NCBI GenBank assembly: GCA_016708725.1
Contig: JADJFE010000015.1
Location: 1 to 64,000 of the forward strand
From: Candidatus Aalborgicola bjergmarkensis
GTDB lineage: Bacteria > Pseudomonadota > Gammaproteobacteria > Burkholderiales > Burkholderiaceae_C
Length of the DNA: 64,000 nt
Direction: 5' to 3'
Below, in pieces: positions 9,122 to 17,516 of this stretch. The notes below the pieces were generated by a model. The model searched no databases. It was not told the origin of the DNA and worked only from the letters and a program-made list of their open reading frames with translations. The stretch's first letter is position 1. Each line of letters starts with the position of its first letter. Both the position numbers and the translations under genes were made by a program.

Positions 9122-9391
9122 ATGTCGATTCAGTCATTTTCATGCGCCGATACCCAAGCATTGTTTGAAACCGGCAAAAGTGTCAGATTCGCCAACATCA
9201 AAAGCGTCGCTGAACGAAAGTTGGCCCAACTTGATGCCGCTCCAACGTTGAATTTTATGCGGGTGCCGCCTGGAAACGATTTGAAAGAATACGACGGTGC
9301 CTGGCATGTTCGGATTAATGCGCAGTGGCGTTTGACGTTCAAGTGGGGCGATTCTGGACCGTATGATGTTTTGATCGAAGACCCTCATTAA
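9122..9391 (+). CDS. higB: HigB/RelE-family toxin (mRNA interferase-like), 89 aa
   Basis: The length and the C-terminal signature fit the plasmid-maintenance killer/HigB branch of the RelE superfamily, which cleaves mRNA on the ribosome. The visible pattern is LNFMRVPPGNDLKEYDGAWHVRINAQWRLTF, given as the family's conserved block, with YDVLIEDPH at the end. The usual 'RINxQWRLxF' core, containing the likely catalytic Arg residues, is intact. A HigA antitoxin gene follows on the same strand, as expected for a higBA pair, but the gap is 200 bp instead of the usual few bases. That gap carries a run of 16 G and a palindromic repeat. Start ATG 9122 gives the normal N-terminus; the ribosome-binding site is weak. 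Confidence 0.85.
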   Translation: MSIQSFSCADTQALFETGKSVRFANIKSVAERKLAQLDAAPTLNFMRVPPGNDLKEYDGAWHVRINAQWRLTFKWGDSGPYDVLIEDPH

Positions 9392-9411
9392 GCGTTTTGT
9401 TTTTAGTATCT

Positions 9412-9427
9412 GGGGGGGGGGGGGGGG
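9412..9427. repeat. Poly(G)16 tract between higB and higA
   Basis: Sixteen consecutive G residues begin 21 bases after the higB stop codon. Homopolymers of this length are prone to slippage. The tract lies in the untranslated spacer of the toxin-antitoxin operon, so length changes would alter transcript or promoter spacing and not a reading frame. Confidence 0.95.
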
Positions 9428-9530
9428 TTGGCGGCTGAAAGCGGCATCAAAGGCGAAGCGGGGAGCTACAGGAGCTCGTCCTGCGTTTCTGGAGCAACCA
9501 GCTTCTGTGTGAGACCACCCTCTCCCCCAG

Positions 9531-9573
9531 CCCCTCTCCCGCAAGCGGGAGAGGGGAGATTGCGTAACATCAG
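9531..9573. repeat. Palindromic intergenic repeat inside the higBA spacer
   Basis: A perfect 12-bp stem CCCCTCTCCCGC with an AA loop (9531-9556) is followed by AGATTGCGTAACATCAG. A shorter version of the same hairpin with the same tail is present at 8706-8735. GC-rich relatives lie at about 13190-13255. The repeat ends only a few bases before the higA ribosome-binding site and may act as a terminator-like or stabilising hairpin between the two genes. Confidence 0.85.
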
Positions 9574-9591
9574 TTAGTATTGGAGTGCAAC

Positions 9592-9897
9592 ATGTTTAAA
9601 AATGGCATGCGTCCCGTTCATCCCGGCGAGGTTTTGCTGGAGGACTACATCAAACCAATGGGTATCAGTGTCCGTTCGCTCTCACTTGCGCTGCATGTGC
9701 CTTATTCGCGGCTGCGCGAAATTGTGGACGGTAAACGAGGCGTATCCGCCGATACCGCGTTGCGTCTGGAACGCTATTTCGGAAGCGAAGCCCAAGGCTG
9801 GCTGAATCTACAAGCTGCTTACGATTTGCGTGTTGCTGAAAAAGCGAGTGCCAAGATTATTTTCAAAGAAGTATCGCCCTTGGCGATGCCTGCATGA
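9592..9897 (+). CDS. higA: HigA-family antitoxin, 101 aa HTH protein
   Basis: The protein begins MFKNGMRPVHPGEVL and then EDYIKPMGIS, the classic start of the HigA/VapI family. It continues with a Cro/C1-type helix-turn-helix (about residues 20-60: VRSLSLALHVPYSRLREIVDGKRGVSADTALRLERYFG, as family text) and the W-L-N-L-Q segment. HigA binds and neutralises HigB and represses the operon. ATG 9592 is preferred over the in-frame TTG at 9580 because GGAG lies seven bases upstream. The 200-bp gap to higB, containing G16 and a hairpin, is unusual and could give higA its own expression control. Confidence 0.9.
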   Translation: MFKNGMRPVHPGEVLLEDYIKPMGISVRSLSLALHVPYSRLREIVDGKRGVSADTALRLERYFGSEAQGWLNLQAAYDLRVAEKASAKIIFKEVSPLAMPA

Positions 9898-9980
9898 AGC
9901 TTTAGCAAGATGTGGGTAATGCTCAGATGAATTAAGGGGGGCCGGGGGTGAGGTAGAGAGGGGCCAGCGCGACTTTCACC

Positions 9981-12023
9981 CTAGCCCGTGGACTTGTTCC
10001 AGGTGGTGACTTGCTGCGCGACGTAAGCGTTTAGGGCGTTCAGGCCGGCCATTTTCCCGTCAAGGGCGCTGTATTGCTTGCGCAAACGGGTTTCGAGGGC
10101 CGTAGCACGGTCGTTGACCTTGGTTTGCTCGGCTGTGATGCGTTTGGCCTCATCCTTCAATGCCTTGACCTTGTTGGTAACTTGTCCACCGGAAGTCTTG
10201 TTATTAGCGAACCCACCGGAAGCCAGCACACCTTTGGCCAGGTTGTTAAACATATTGGCAAAGCCGTTGGTCGTATCCCTGGAGGCTCCAGCTGCGGGGT
10301 CATCGGGAACGAACAAGCGGCGCAATTCAACCCCGTTATTGGCGGCAATGCTGAACTTGCTGGTATTGACTTCCAGCAACCCTTTCAACTGGTTTTTTAC
10401 ACCTACGATGCCCACATCCGACAGGTTCTTGTAAGTGCTACCCGATTTGCTGACCGAGCCAGCCATGTTGCGCAACACGCTCAACAAGCCATTGACGGCT
10501 GCATCCCCCTGAAAAGCACCGGCGGTTTTGGTTGCGGAATCGTACTTGGTCAGATCGGACAGGTTAGTCACCAACTCGTTGTAAGCCTTGACAAAATTGT
10601 CCACAATCTTGACCGCCACGGTCACGTCTTCCTTCACAGACATAGCAACGGGCGAGCGAGCCTCGGTGCCGCCCACGTTGTTGTAATTCGTCGTGGTTGT
10701 AGCTCCAAGCGTGATGGTCACACCAGGAATGTTGCCTGTCAGGGTGTTGGTGCTGGAGGTAATAGCCAAGCCGTTGATGCGCGCTTTGGCGTTGGCGCCT
10801 GCTTCGACCACACTACCAGGACTGGCAGCACCGAAGGCGCCCGCAGCCGGGTTAAAAGCCAGGCGACCAAGGCCGGTGTTGTCCGTGAATTCCACGCCGC
10901 TGTTGGCTTCGGTGTCGCTACTTGCCATAAGCTTGAAACCGGCAGTCTCCCCTGTGTTTTTGGACTTGAGCAACAGACGATCCTGCGTCCCGTCAAAAAA
11001 TGCCGTGGCCACCACACCAGCGTTTGCCTTGTTGATAGCCGCAGCAACATCTGCTACGGTGTCAGTGGCACTGATGGTGATTTCAAACTTATTGGCGCTC
11101 GACGGCGTAAAGGTCGGGCGTACGCTCTGTGCGCTGTTGACGGCATCGTTATAGGCCGTATGCGCTGCAGCGATAGGGTCTGCGCCGGGGTTGATACCGG
11201 CGGTAGCCAAAGCCGCAGACAGGCTGGCAGTCGCTGTGACGGCCGTGCCCTTAAGCGCAGAGGCATCCGTGGTGGCGGCGGTGAGAAGGAGCGCATCGGC
11301 ATCCACAACTGCCAAATCGGCAGGAGCCAGTGCAGCGTACTCGGTCTGCAGGGCAGTTAGCGCATCGGTTTCAGCGGTTTGCAGCGCAGGTGTCGCGTGG
11401 TCGTTGTTTTCAATCGCAGTGACCCAGGCCCGATAGGCGGTCGTGTAGGCACCAAGCGCCGGGTTGGAAACCACAAGAACGTTCTCCAGTTGGGTGGCGG
11501 CAGCCTGGTCATCTGTGAGCGCGTTGGCAGCGGCCGTGTTGGCAGTCGAAGACGCAGTGGCCGCCGTCTCGGCTGGTTGGTACTTGGCAACCAACGCATC
11601 CGCTGTTTGTGAAGCCTCCAGTCCTGACCATGCGCCCAATTGCAACTTCAGCACACCTGCGCCCACGGCGGCTCCCTTGGTGATGGCTACGGATGATACC
11701 GCCTGTTGCTTGGCCAGTGCATCAACATCGAGAGAGAAGGACGTGGCCGCTGCTGTTGAGTCAACGGTAATGGTAGCTGCCGTCGTATTGGAACTGGTTG
11801 CAGTACGCGCGCTCCAGGCAGACGCGGTGGACATGGCACTGGCAGCATCCCCCAGCGCGGCAAATTGGGAACTGATTTTCGCCATGGCCGAAATCTTGGC
11901 TTCCACCATGGTCGCCTTGGCCTCCAGCGTCTTGAGTGGCCGCTTTTCGACCGCTACCAACTGTGTCACGATGCTGGAAACGTCCAGCCCGCTACCGATA
12001 CCTGTAGATGAAATTGTTGCCAT
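9981..12023 (-). CDS. fliD: Flagellar filament cap protein FliD (hook-associated protein 2), 680 aa
   Basis: FliD forms the cap at the tip of the flagellar filament and guides flagellin assembly. The N-terminus ATISSTGIGSGLDVSSIVTQLVAVE is the family signature (residues 2-26, coiled-coil start). The C-terminal FliD_C region contains TGAFQGDAAVNGLLSVLRN, DVGIVGV and a final coiled coil (KVNDRATALETRLRKQYSALDGKMAGLNALNAYVAQQV). At 680 residues it is longer than the usual 450-480; an Ala/Thr-rich insertion occupies about residues 130-290. The start at 12023 has GGGAG six bases upstream; a longer open frame from 12056 adds an unlikely extension. A sigma-28-like promoter is upstream. No other flagellar gene is nearby. 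Confidence 0.93.
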   Translation of the reverse strand: MATISSTGIGSGLDVSSIVTQLVAVEKRPLKTLEAKATMVEAKISAMAKISSQFAALGDAASAMSTASAWSARTATSSNTTAATITVDSTAAATSFSLDVDALAKQQAVSSVAITKGAAVGAGVLKLQLGAWSGLEASQTADALVAKYQPAETAATASSTANTAAANALTDDQAAATQLENVLVVSNPALGAYTTAYRAWVTAIENNDHATPALQTAETDALTALQTEYAALAPADLAVVDADALLLTAATTDASALKGTAVTATASLSAALATAGINPGADPIAAAHTAYNDAVNSAQSVRPTFTPSSANKFEITISATDTVADVAAAINKANAGVVATAFFDGTQDRLLLKSKNTGETAGFKLMASSDTEANSGVEFTDNTGLGRLAFNPAAGAFGAASPGSVVEAGANAKARINGLAITSSTNTLTGNIPGVTITLGATTTTNYNNVGGTEARSPVAMSVKEDVTVAVKIVDNFVKAYNELVTNLSDLTKYDSATKTAGAFQGDAAVNGLLSVLRNMAGSVSKSGSTYKNLSDVGIVGVKNQLKGLLEVNTSKFSIAANNGVELRRLFVPDDPAAGASRDTTNGFANMFNNLAKGVLASGGFANNKTSGGQVTNKVKALKDEAKRITAEQTKVNDRATALETRLRKQYSALDGKMAGLNALNAYVAQQVTTWNKSTG

Positions 12024-12090
12024 GGAAGACTCCCGAGAAATCGCACCAACGGCCATTATCGCCAGATGACCTGGCGCGTAGGTTTTTATA

Positions 12091-12117
12091 TGATCGGCAA
12101 TTCGGCGGTATTCTTGA
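12091..12117 (-). promoter_or_regulatory. Sigma-28 (FliA)-type promoter for fliD
   Basis: On the minus strand TCAAGAAT and GCCGATCA are separated by exactly 11 bases, close to the FliA consensus TAAAGTTT-N11-GCCGATAA. The -10 element lies about 70 bases upstream of the fliD ATG at 12023. This fits late-class flagellar expression. Confidence 0.75.
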
Positions 12118-12528
12118 GGGCCAACAAGCTACCACCTGCCAACGTTAAGCGCGGTGGACTTGCCGGGGGACACACCAAGTGGCCCGGACTCCCCGCCGGG
12201 GGGTTTAGGGGATCGCACCTCCCTCGGGGAGAGGGGCTCTGCTGGAGCGGCCAAGTCGCTGCACACCCACCAAACCGATGCCGAATTGCGCGTGGTTTCA
12301 TCTGAGGCGCATGCTGGGCAAATTCAGACAAAAGCCTGTTGGACACTACATTGTGTTGCTTTGATCCAAAGCTGATGGTGGAAATTGGACGGAGGGCAGG
12401 CCCAAGGAGATGCCAGATCTTCGCGCTTCACCGTCCGCGTTTCGGAAACCGGGTTGGGAGACAGGCGGAATCTATTGCAACCCCCTCTCCGGCCCCTGAT
12501 GCTTCACAAACAGGAGATCCAAAGAGTT
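12118..12528. other. Intergenic region with GC-rich hairpin repeats
   Basis: No convincing gene is seen. GC-rich imperfect palindromes occur near 12155-12240 (for example CCCCGCCGGGG and a CCTCCC/GGGAGAGG context), related in character to the repeats at 9531 and 13190. The right end runs into the truncated toxin gene. Confidence 0.4.
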
Positions 12529-12690
12529 GTGAGTAAGGTGCGTTGGGCTGTGCAAGGCCGTGGCAAAAGCGGTGGCGCCAGGGTGATTTATTACAATTTT
12601 GCCGAAGATGGTGTGGTTGCTTTGGTGCAGATTTACACCAAGAGCGAGCGAGGCAACATCACTGCCAAAGAGATTAACAAAGGAGTGTGA
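12529..12690 (+). pseudogene. N-terminally truncated RelE/HigB2-like toxin
   Basis: The encoded text VSKVRWAVQGRGKSGGARVIYY followed by IYTKSERGNITAKEI is the C-terminal half of the RelE/HigB2 (phage Gp49-like) toxin family, in which the motif RxxxGRGKSGGxRVIYY is conserved. Full-length members have about 105-115 residues; here only about 53 can be recognised. Upstream sequence in the same frame (MLHKQEIQRV) does not resemble the family, so the N-terminal half seems replaced or lost. The stop overlaps the region of the next gene's start (TGATATG), the normal arrangement of a toxin followed by its antitoxin. Probably inactive, or a minimal remnant kept with the antitoxin. Confidence 0.65.
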
Positions 12691-12691
12691 T

Positions 12692-13000
12692 ATGCGATTG
12701 GAAGACCTTGATATTGAAGCGGAAGCCCGCGCCATTGAAGCAGACGCTGAACAGAATCTGCCAGGTCTGCGCGAGTCGCTGGGCCAATTGCAACGCGGCG
12801 AATATGCCGCCATGCACACGCCAGAGAGGATATTGGAGCGACGTAAGGCGGGCCGCCCGGTGGGCACGGTCAAAGAGGATGCGAAGGTGCAAACCGCCAT
12901 CCGCTTTGATGCCGACGTGCTTGCAGCTGCCAAGGCTAGTGGCCCTGGCTGGCAGACACGCATCAACGAACTGGTGCGCAGGGAGTTTATTGGCGCGTAG
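12692..13000 (+). CDS. BrnA-like antitoxin, 102 aa
   Basis: The C-terminal part reads VQTAIRFDADVLAAAKASGPGWQTRINELVRREF, which is the BrnA-antitoxin pattern (RLDADVL..K..GPGYQTRIN..LR), a ribbon-helix-helix-like fold that binds operator DNA. The N-terminal half is acidic (residues 1-35, many Glu/Asp), suiting contact with a basic toxin. The start ATG 12692 has AGGAG immediately upstream, overlapping the end of the truncated RelE-like toxin gene. The toxin partner is RelE/HigB2-like and not BrnT-like; such mixed pairs with BrnA/HigA2-type antitoxins are known. With the toxin truncated, this may be an orphan antitoxin. Confidence 0.7.
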   Translation: MRLEDLDIEAEARAIEADAEQNLPGLRESLGQLQRGEYAAMHTPERILERRKAGRPVGTVKEDAKVQTAIRFDADVLAAAKASGPGWQTRINELVRREFIGA

Positions 13001-13648
13001 CCTATTTGGCCTCTACCGCTCGTGTATCGTGCGGTTGCAGCCGCAAAATTAGTAGTGATAGATTAGTAGTGATAGGATTGCTACTCATTGCGATGCACTC
13101 CCATCCTTGCCTGCTGGCGGATGCGTGTCCATACTCACAGCATAATCAAATGCATGATGACTGGGAACGAGCTTGATTCTCCCCAGCTTTCCTCCCTCGC
13201 CCCAGCGGGGAGAGGGTTGGGGAGAGGGGCGCATGGGGGAGTGCGTTACACATGAAGCCAGTTCGCCACTGCGATTCGCTTGAGTTTCATATCACCCATG
13301 ATATTACAAACGCAAAAACTGCGATGCAAAACCATCCTGCAAGCCTCTGTAACACCCTTTTGGCCACAAATCAGGCATCAAATCAGCATCGAATTAGCCT
13401 GCAGACCCCGTGGATTGAGCGAGTACCACTATCAATAACATAGTAACAATAACCCTGCCCACAGCACTACAGAACATCCACAGAGCCACACCATAACAAG
13501 TCATATCGCCTCGTTTACAAGCCGACCCCATCTCACCAGCCCGCTCCGCCGGGGCGAGGGAGCCAAATCCAACGACCACATCACTGAATCGCACCCGTTG
13601 CGAGACGGTGGCCTGCTGCGAACGGATTGGCGCGTTAAACTTCGCGGT
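13001..13648. other. Intergenic region, no gene seen
   Basis: The region is relatively A/T-rich around 13260-13480 and contains no frame with family features. A palindromic GC-rich segment near 13193-13235 (CTCGCCCCAGCGGGGAGAGG) followed by GTGCGTTACACATGA resembles the repeat found at 8706 and 9531. A duplicated TAGTAGTGATAG occurs near 13050-13073. Confidence 0.4.
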
Positions 13649-13954
13649 ATGAATGACGTAATTTCCGTTCCATTTCGCCGTTTCACTGTGACGGTGACGT
13701 TTGAAGCCGAGTCCGGCATGTGGGTGGCCGTGTGCGATGAGATTGGGCTTGTGACCGAAGAGTCCACCTTCGAGGCATTGATGGCCAGAGCCTGGACGAT
13801 TGCGCCGGAGCTTGCAGAGTTCAACTGCCCCGGCGTTGATCCCGACAACATGCACCTGCTGTTTGAGCACGAACAGTGCGTCAGGGCAAAGGAAGCCACG
13901 AGGTTTGGTACAGCCCGATTTCCCAAAAGCAATTCAGCGTTGCCGTCACCGTGA
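13649..13954 (+). CDS. DUF1902 family protein, 101 aa (possible antitoxin-like)
   Basis: The segment FTVTVTFEAESGMWVAVCDEIGLVTEESTFEALMARAWTIAPEL, given as family text, matches the DUF1902 pattern, which has the beta-strand and 'xxWVAxxDxIGLxxEaxTxeaL' layout of HicB-like partial RNase-H folds. The ATG at 13649 is chosen because upstream codons do not match the family. The true protein may be a solitary HicB-like antitoxin: in the next frame downstream, a short stretch ending NMANGVLKQAGIKRKI (stop at 14011) resembles the C-terminus of a HicA-type toxin. If so, the pair is broken. No operator or promoter could be recognised. Confidence 0.6.
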   Translation: MNDVISVPFRRFTVTVTFEAESGMWVAVCDEIGLVTEESTFEALMARAWTIAPELAEFNCPGVDPDNMHLLFEHEQCVRAKEATRFGTARFPKSNSALPSP

Positions 13955-14013
13955 ATGCGCGCAACATGGCAAACGGTGTGCTCAAACAGGCTGGCATCAA
14001 GCGCAAAATTTAA
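13918..14013 (+). pseudogene. Possible HicA-like toxin remnant
   Basis: In the frame ending at TAA 14011-14013 the text reads QKQFSVAVTVNARNMANGVLKQAGIKRKI. The end resembles the 'GTLxxILKQAGI' C-terminus of HicA RNA-binding toxins, and the position just after a HicB-like DUF1902 gene supports this. There is no start codon and only about 30 residues, so the call is weak. Confidence 0.3.
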
Positions 14014-14087
14014 GCCAAAGTATGGCTATAGTCCAACATGCCTGTGCTTGACACCCAAGGCTCCACAGCAAAGTAAGGGAATCCACC

Positions 14088-14666
14088 ATGGGCAAGCGTC
14101 TGACACAAATAACCACCCGCACCGGAGATGACGGCAGCACCGGATTGGGTGACAACACCCGCGTTGCCAAGAACAGCTTGCGCATTCAGGCGATTGGTGA
14201 TGTGGATGAACTCAACGCACACCTCGGGCTGCTGCTGTGCGAAAACATGCCGGCCTCTATTCACGCGCTATTGGTGGAAGTGCAACACCAATTATTTAAT
14301 CTGGGGGGCGAATTGTCGATTCCTGGGTTTGAGTTGCTCGCGCGCGAGGCAGTGCTGGCACTGGATGCAGCACTGGAAGAACACAACCAGCAGTTGCCCC
14401 GTTTGCAGGAGTTCATTTTGCCAGCAGGCACACGCGCGGCAGCACAAGCGCATGTGTGCCGCACAGTGGCACGCCGCGCAGAGCGCAGCATGGTGGCACT
14501 GGGGGCAATGGAACCGCTCAGGCCCACGCCACTGCAGTACATCAACCGCCTGTCTGATTTGCTATTTGTGTTGTCACGTGTACTCAACCGCTACCGCATG
14601 GATGGAACGGTAGGGGATGATGTGTACTGGAAGAGCGAAAAGCTGGCGCAAAGCCTATCTGAATAA
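14088..14666 (+). CDS. PduO-type cob(I)alamin adenosyltransferase, 192 aa
   Basis: The enzyme transfers the 5'-deoxyadenosyl group of ATP to cob(I)alamin to make coenzyme B12. The N-terminal motif ITTRTGDDGSTGLGDNTRVAK (residues 7-27) is the ATP-binding signature of the PduO/MMAB family. RTVARRAERSMVAL (about 125-138) and YINRLSDLLFVLSRVLNR (about 150-168) are the family's helical active-site motifs, with Arg and Asp/Asn residues conserved. Length is normal. ATG 14088 gives the exact family start. It stands alone, convergent with the 14699-17449 gene; no B12 riboswitch is recognisable upstream. CobA (SUMT) at 45911 is another gene of the pathway in the window. Confidence 0.95.
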   Translation: MGKRLTQITTRTGDDGSTGLGDNTRVAKNSLRIQAIGDVDELNAHLGLLLCENMPASIHALLVEVQHQLFNLGGELSIPGFELLAREAVLALDAALEEHNQQLPRLQEFILPAGTRAAAQAHVCRTVARRAERSMVALGAMEPLRPTPLQYINRLSDLLFVLSRVLNRYRMDGTVGDDVYWKSEKLAQSLSE

Positions 14667-14698
14667 CTGAATAACTGCATAACGGGCTGATAACTTTG

Positions 14699-17449
14699 TT
14701 ACGGCGCGTTTTGTAATTCGATGCCATTCAAAATTGCGCCAAGAACACCTGCTTGATTTTCAGGCGACTCAGAGAAGGCGACAAGCACCGCAGCTTTGGT
14801 CATGCCCTTGTCGAGTTGCCCAACCCAATATTTTTGACCATCGGCATCCGGCGCGCGGTGCAATACGTTGTTGTAGAGCTTGACGACAAAATCCGTGTTG
14901 CTTGGGTTTTCGCCATACAAGGTTTTGAACTCTGCACTGTCCACGAATCCGGCGGCAACCTGCTCCAGGGAAGTGCCCGTGTCCATACGACCGATCCAGT
15001 ACACCAAGCCACCATTGTCCGGTGTGCGGTTAAAAGCTGCCTGGTAAATGCGGTACGTCTGCCCGGCATTGCCGCTAATGTCCAGTGCCAAGGTTTGATT
15101 GGCAAACCGGATGCGCTCCACACTGGTGAGTGTGTCCATGCCATCCGCCGAAGAAAACACGGACCAACCCAGCGGGTTTTTGAAAATAATGAACTTGTCA
15201 CGGTTGCACTGGTAAACCACGGTATCGATACCGGTCAGACCATCAATACTATCGTTGCCAATAGTGCTGGCAAGCGCAGAATTGTTGTCACTGGTTCCAC
15301 TCAACACCACACCCGATTCGAGCATCAACTTGGGTGCCTCTGGCAAAACGGGCGTATTGCATACGTGAACTTCCGCGCTTGCTTCCACACCAGCACCCAT
15401 CTCGTTCTTTCCAGTTACCTTGTACCGGGTTGACGCAACAGGCTTGACTTTTATGCTATCACTGTCTGTAGACGTCGGCGTCCAACTGTAGGAGGTGGCT
15501 GCAGGGGTACACACAACATTCAGGGTAACGCTATCTCCAGCTGCAATGACCGCAGGAGTGGCGTTCAACGTACAGACAGGTACCGCCGTAGCAGCCGCCT
15601 CTGTAGTAGCTTTTTCTTCCTTGGATTGCGCCGAACAATTGCCCTTGGCATCGCAGGCACTTACCGTGTAGCTGTAGGCAGTGGATTTAGTCAATCCAGT
15701 ATCGCTGTAACGCGTGACATTGCCCAAGGATTGCAGCAATACCCCGCCACGGTAGATATGGTAAGCACTGACTTCCCCGTTATCTGTGGATGCAGTCCAG
15801 GAAATTTCAATTCGGGATGATCCAGCAGCTTTGAGTGTCAGCCCAGCGGGAACACTAGGGGGCGTGGTGTCCTTGACGAGCACCTTGAGCGTTGCCATGC
15901 TGGCGCTGCCGCTGCCACTGGCGTTGCTGCCCACCACTGTGTAGGTGGTATCCACTCTGGGACTCACCGTACCGCTGGCTGTGGCCACAGAAAACCCGGT
16001 ATTCGTCCATGCGTAGGAGGTTGCAGCGGGCGTGCAACTGGCACTCAGGGTGATAGTGGCCCCGGCCTCAACATCCCCTGACGGAGTGGCTTTCAGGGTG
16101 CAAACAGGCACGGGTGCCGTCGTCACAACGGATACAGCTTTTGACTGGGCCGAGCAGTTTTTGGCCGCATCACAGGCCCGTAACGTATAGCTGTAAGTTT
16201 TGGAAGCCGTCAACCCCGCGTCACTGTAAGTCGTGACATTACCCAGGGATTTGAGCAATGCGCCATCGCGATAAACGTCATAACTTGCCACACCCTCGCT
16301 TGCAGTTGCAGCACTCCAGGTCAAATCAATCTGCGTGGAACTTGCAACGGTAGCAACAAGCCCGGTAGGCACACCGGGAGCAGCAGTGTCGTTAACAAGC
16401 ACCGTTACGCTGGCCGCACTGCCAGCGCCAGCAGCATTGCTGCCAACCACCTTGTATGTGGTGGTCACAAGTGGTGTGACCGTGCCACTGGCCACGGTGG
16501 AAGCAAACCCGGTATTCGTCCAGGCGTAGGAACTGGCAGCAGGCGTGCAACTCACGCTCACAATGGAACTGGCACCCGCTTCAATTGCAGCCGGGGTGGC
16601 AACCAGGGTGCAAACAGGCGCAGAAATGGCCGTGGTAGCCAAAACTGCTGCAGACGTTGCGGAACAGTTGCCGACTGCGTCACAAGCCTTCACGGTGTAG
16701 CTGTAGGTGGTAAGCCCGGTCAATCCGGTATCGCTGTAGCTCGTGACGGTCTGCCCCTGCACGGTTGCCAAAACAGTGGAACTGGCATTACGGTATATCT
16801 TGTAGTTCGTCACGCCGGGATTGGCAGATGCCGTCCAGCTCAAATTAATCTGCGCAGAACCGGCAGCAGTGGCACTTAGCCCCTCAGGCGCACTGATGAC
16901 GCCACCGGAATCAAAAGAAGAAGACGACGAACCAGAGCGCACCAAACGCACCGGGTAGCTAAAGGTCCGGTTATCGTACTTGGTATAACCGTAACTAAAG
17001 TTAACGTACCAGGCATTGTTTGTCTTGCTGGCATGTGGAGAACCCGACCAGAAAGCCCCGGTTGAATCCCCTGGAAAAATCGAATCATTGATAACGGGGC
17101 TAGAGCGACACTCCTCAACAAGACTGTGCAATTCCTTGATATTGGGCACTCGCCAGTCAGTTTTACTGGCAAAACTGCTGGCACTTGCCTGTTGCAGCGC
17201 CTGCGACCACGTGTAGGTTGCAGCGCTGCCGCTGCATGAGCCACCAGTCCATATCTGCCCCTCCGCGCAACGCTTCCAGACCAGGCCGCTCGGCTTATGG
17301 TTCACAGTGCCATCACCGTTATCGGTATAGTCAGAATCCGGATTACTGGCCTGCATATTAGCGGCACAAGTCACAGCCTGAACCATGTGGTGCGCCAACA
17401 AAAGGCTCATGCACAAGGCCAAGGACTTCAGAAAGGAAAGATGCTTCAT
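14699..17449 (-). CDS. Secreted DUF1566 / FN3 / Ig-like / DUF4214 multidomain protein, 916 aa
   Basis: A signal peptide (MKHLSFLKSLALCMSLLLAH, cleavage after VQA) is followed by a DUF1566 (Lcl-like) domain at about residues 35-175, with WKRCAEGQIW, DWRVPNIKEL, FWSGSPHA and SYPVRLVRSG. Three fibronectin III domains (APEGLSATAAGSAQINLSW and two similar) alternate with Cys-containing Ig-like units (VCTLVATPAAIEAGASS ... CTPAASSYAWT). A calcium-binding-like segment (GNDSIDGLTGIDTVVYQ) comes next, then a C-terminal DUF4214 domain (YRIYQAAFNRTPDNGGLVYWIGRMD ... VLHRAPDADGQKYW). DUF1566 and FN3 domains are common in sugar-binding or adhesive secreted proteins. It is read together with the related gene at 17517. 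The same Ig-like unit appears in the NHL protein at 58073, linking the two families. Confidence 0.85.
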   Translation of the reverse strand: MKHLSFLKSLALCMSLLLAHHMVQAVTCAANMQASNPDSDYTDNGDGTVNHKPSGLVWKRCAEGQIWTGGSCSGSAATYTWSQALQQASASSFASKTDWRVPNIKELHSLVEECRSSPVINDSIFPGDSTGAFWSGSPHASKTNNAWYVNFSYGYTKYDNRTFSYPVRLVRSGSSSSSFDSGGVISAPEGLSATAAGSAQINLSWTASANPGVTNYKIYRNASSTVLATVQGQTVTSYSDTGLTGLTTYSYTVKACDAVGNCSATSAAVLATTAISAPVCTLVATPAAIEAGASSIVSVSCTPAASSYAWTNTGFASTVASGTVTPLVTTTYKVVGSNAAGAGSAASVTVLVNDTAAPGVPTGLVATVASSTQIDLTWSAATASEGVASYDVYRDGALLKSLGNVTTYSDAGLTASKTYSYTLRACDAAKNCSAQSKAVSVVTTAPVPVCTLKATPSGDVEAGATITLSASCTPAATSYAWTNTGFSVATASGTVSPRVDTTYTVVGSNASGSGSASMATLKVLVKDTTPPSVPAGLTLKAAGSSRIEISWTASTDNGEVSAYHIYRGGVLLQSLGNVTRYSDTGLTKSTAYSYTVSACDAKGNCSAQSKEEKATTEAAATAVPVCTLNATPAVIAAGDSVTLNVVCTPAATSYSWTPTSTDSDSIKVKPVASTRYKVTGKNEMGAGVEASAEVHVCNTPVLPEAPKLMLESGVVLSGTSDNNSALASTIGNDSIDGLTGIDTVVYQCNRDKFIIFKNPLGWSVFSSADGMDTLTSVERIRFANQTLALDISGNAGQTYRIYQAAFNRTPDNGGLVYWIGRMDTGTSLEQVAAGFVDSAEFKTLYGENPSNTDFVVKLYNNVLHRAPDADGQKYWVGQLDKGMTKAAVLVAFSESPENQAGVLGAILNGIELQNAP

Positions 17450-17516
17450 AATCCAGAGTATCCGTGTGTTATCAACGACATGTTGTGTACGGCTGAAAAT
17501 CTACGCTGCGACGGTT

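Noticed and set aside
10074..11360. 428-codon plus-strand frame opposite fliD
   Set aside because: Antisense to a well-identified FliD gene; composition artefact.
13900..14088. B12 riboswitch upstream of the adenosyltransferase
   Set aside because: No B12-box-like conserved text or complex structure could be seen.
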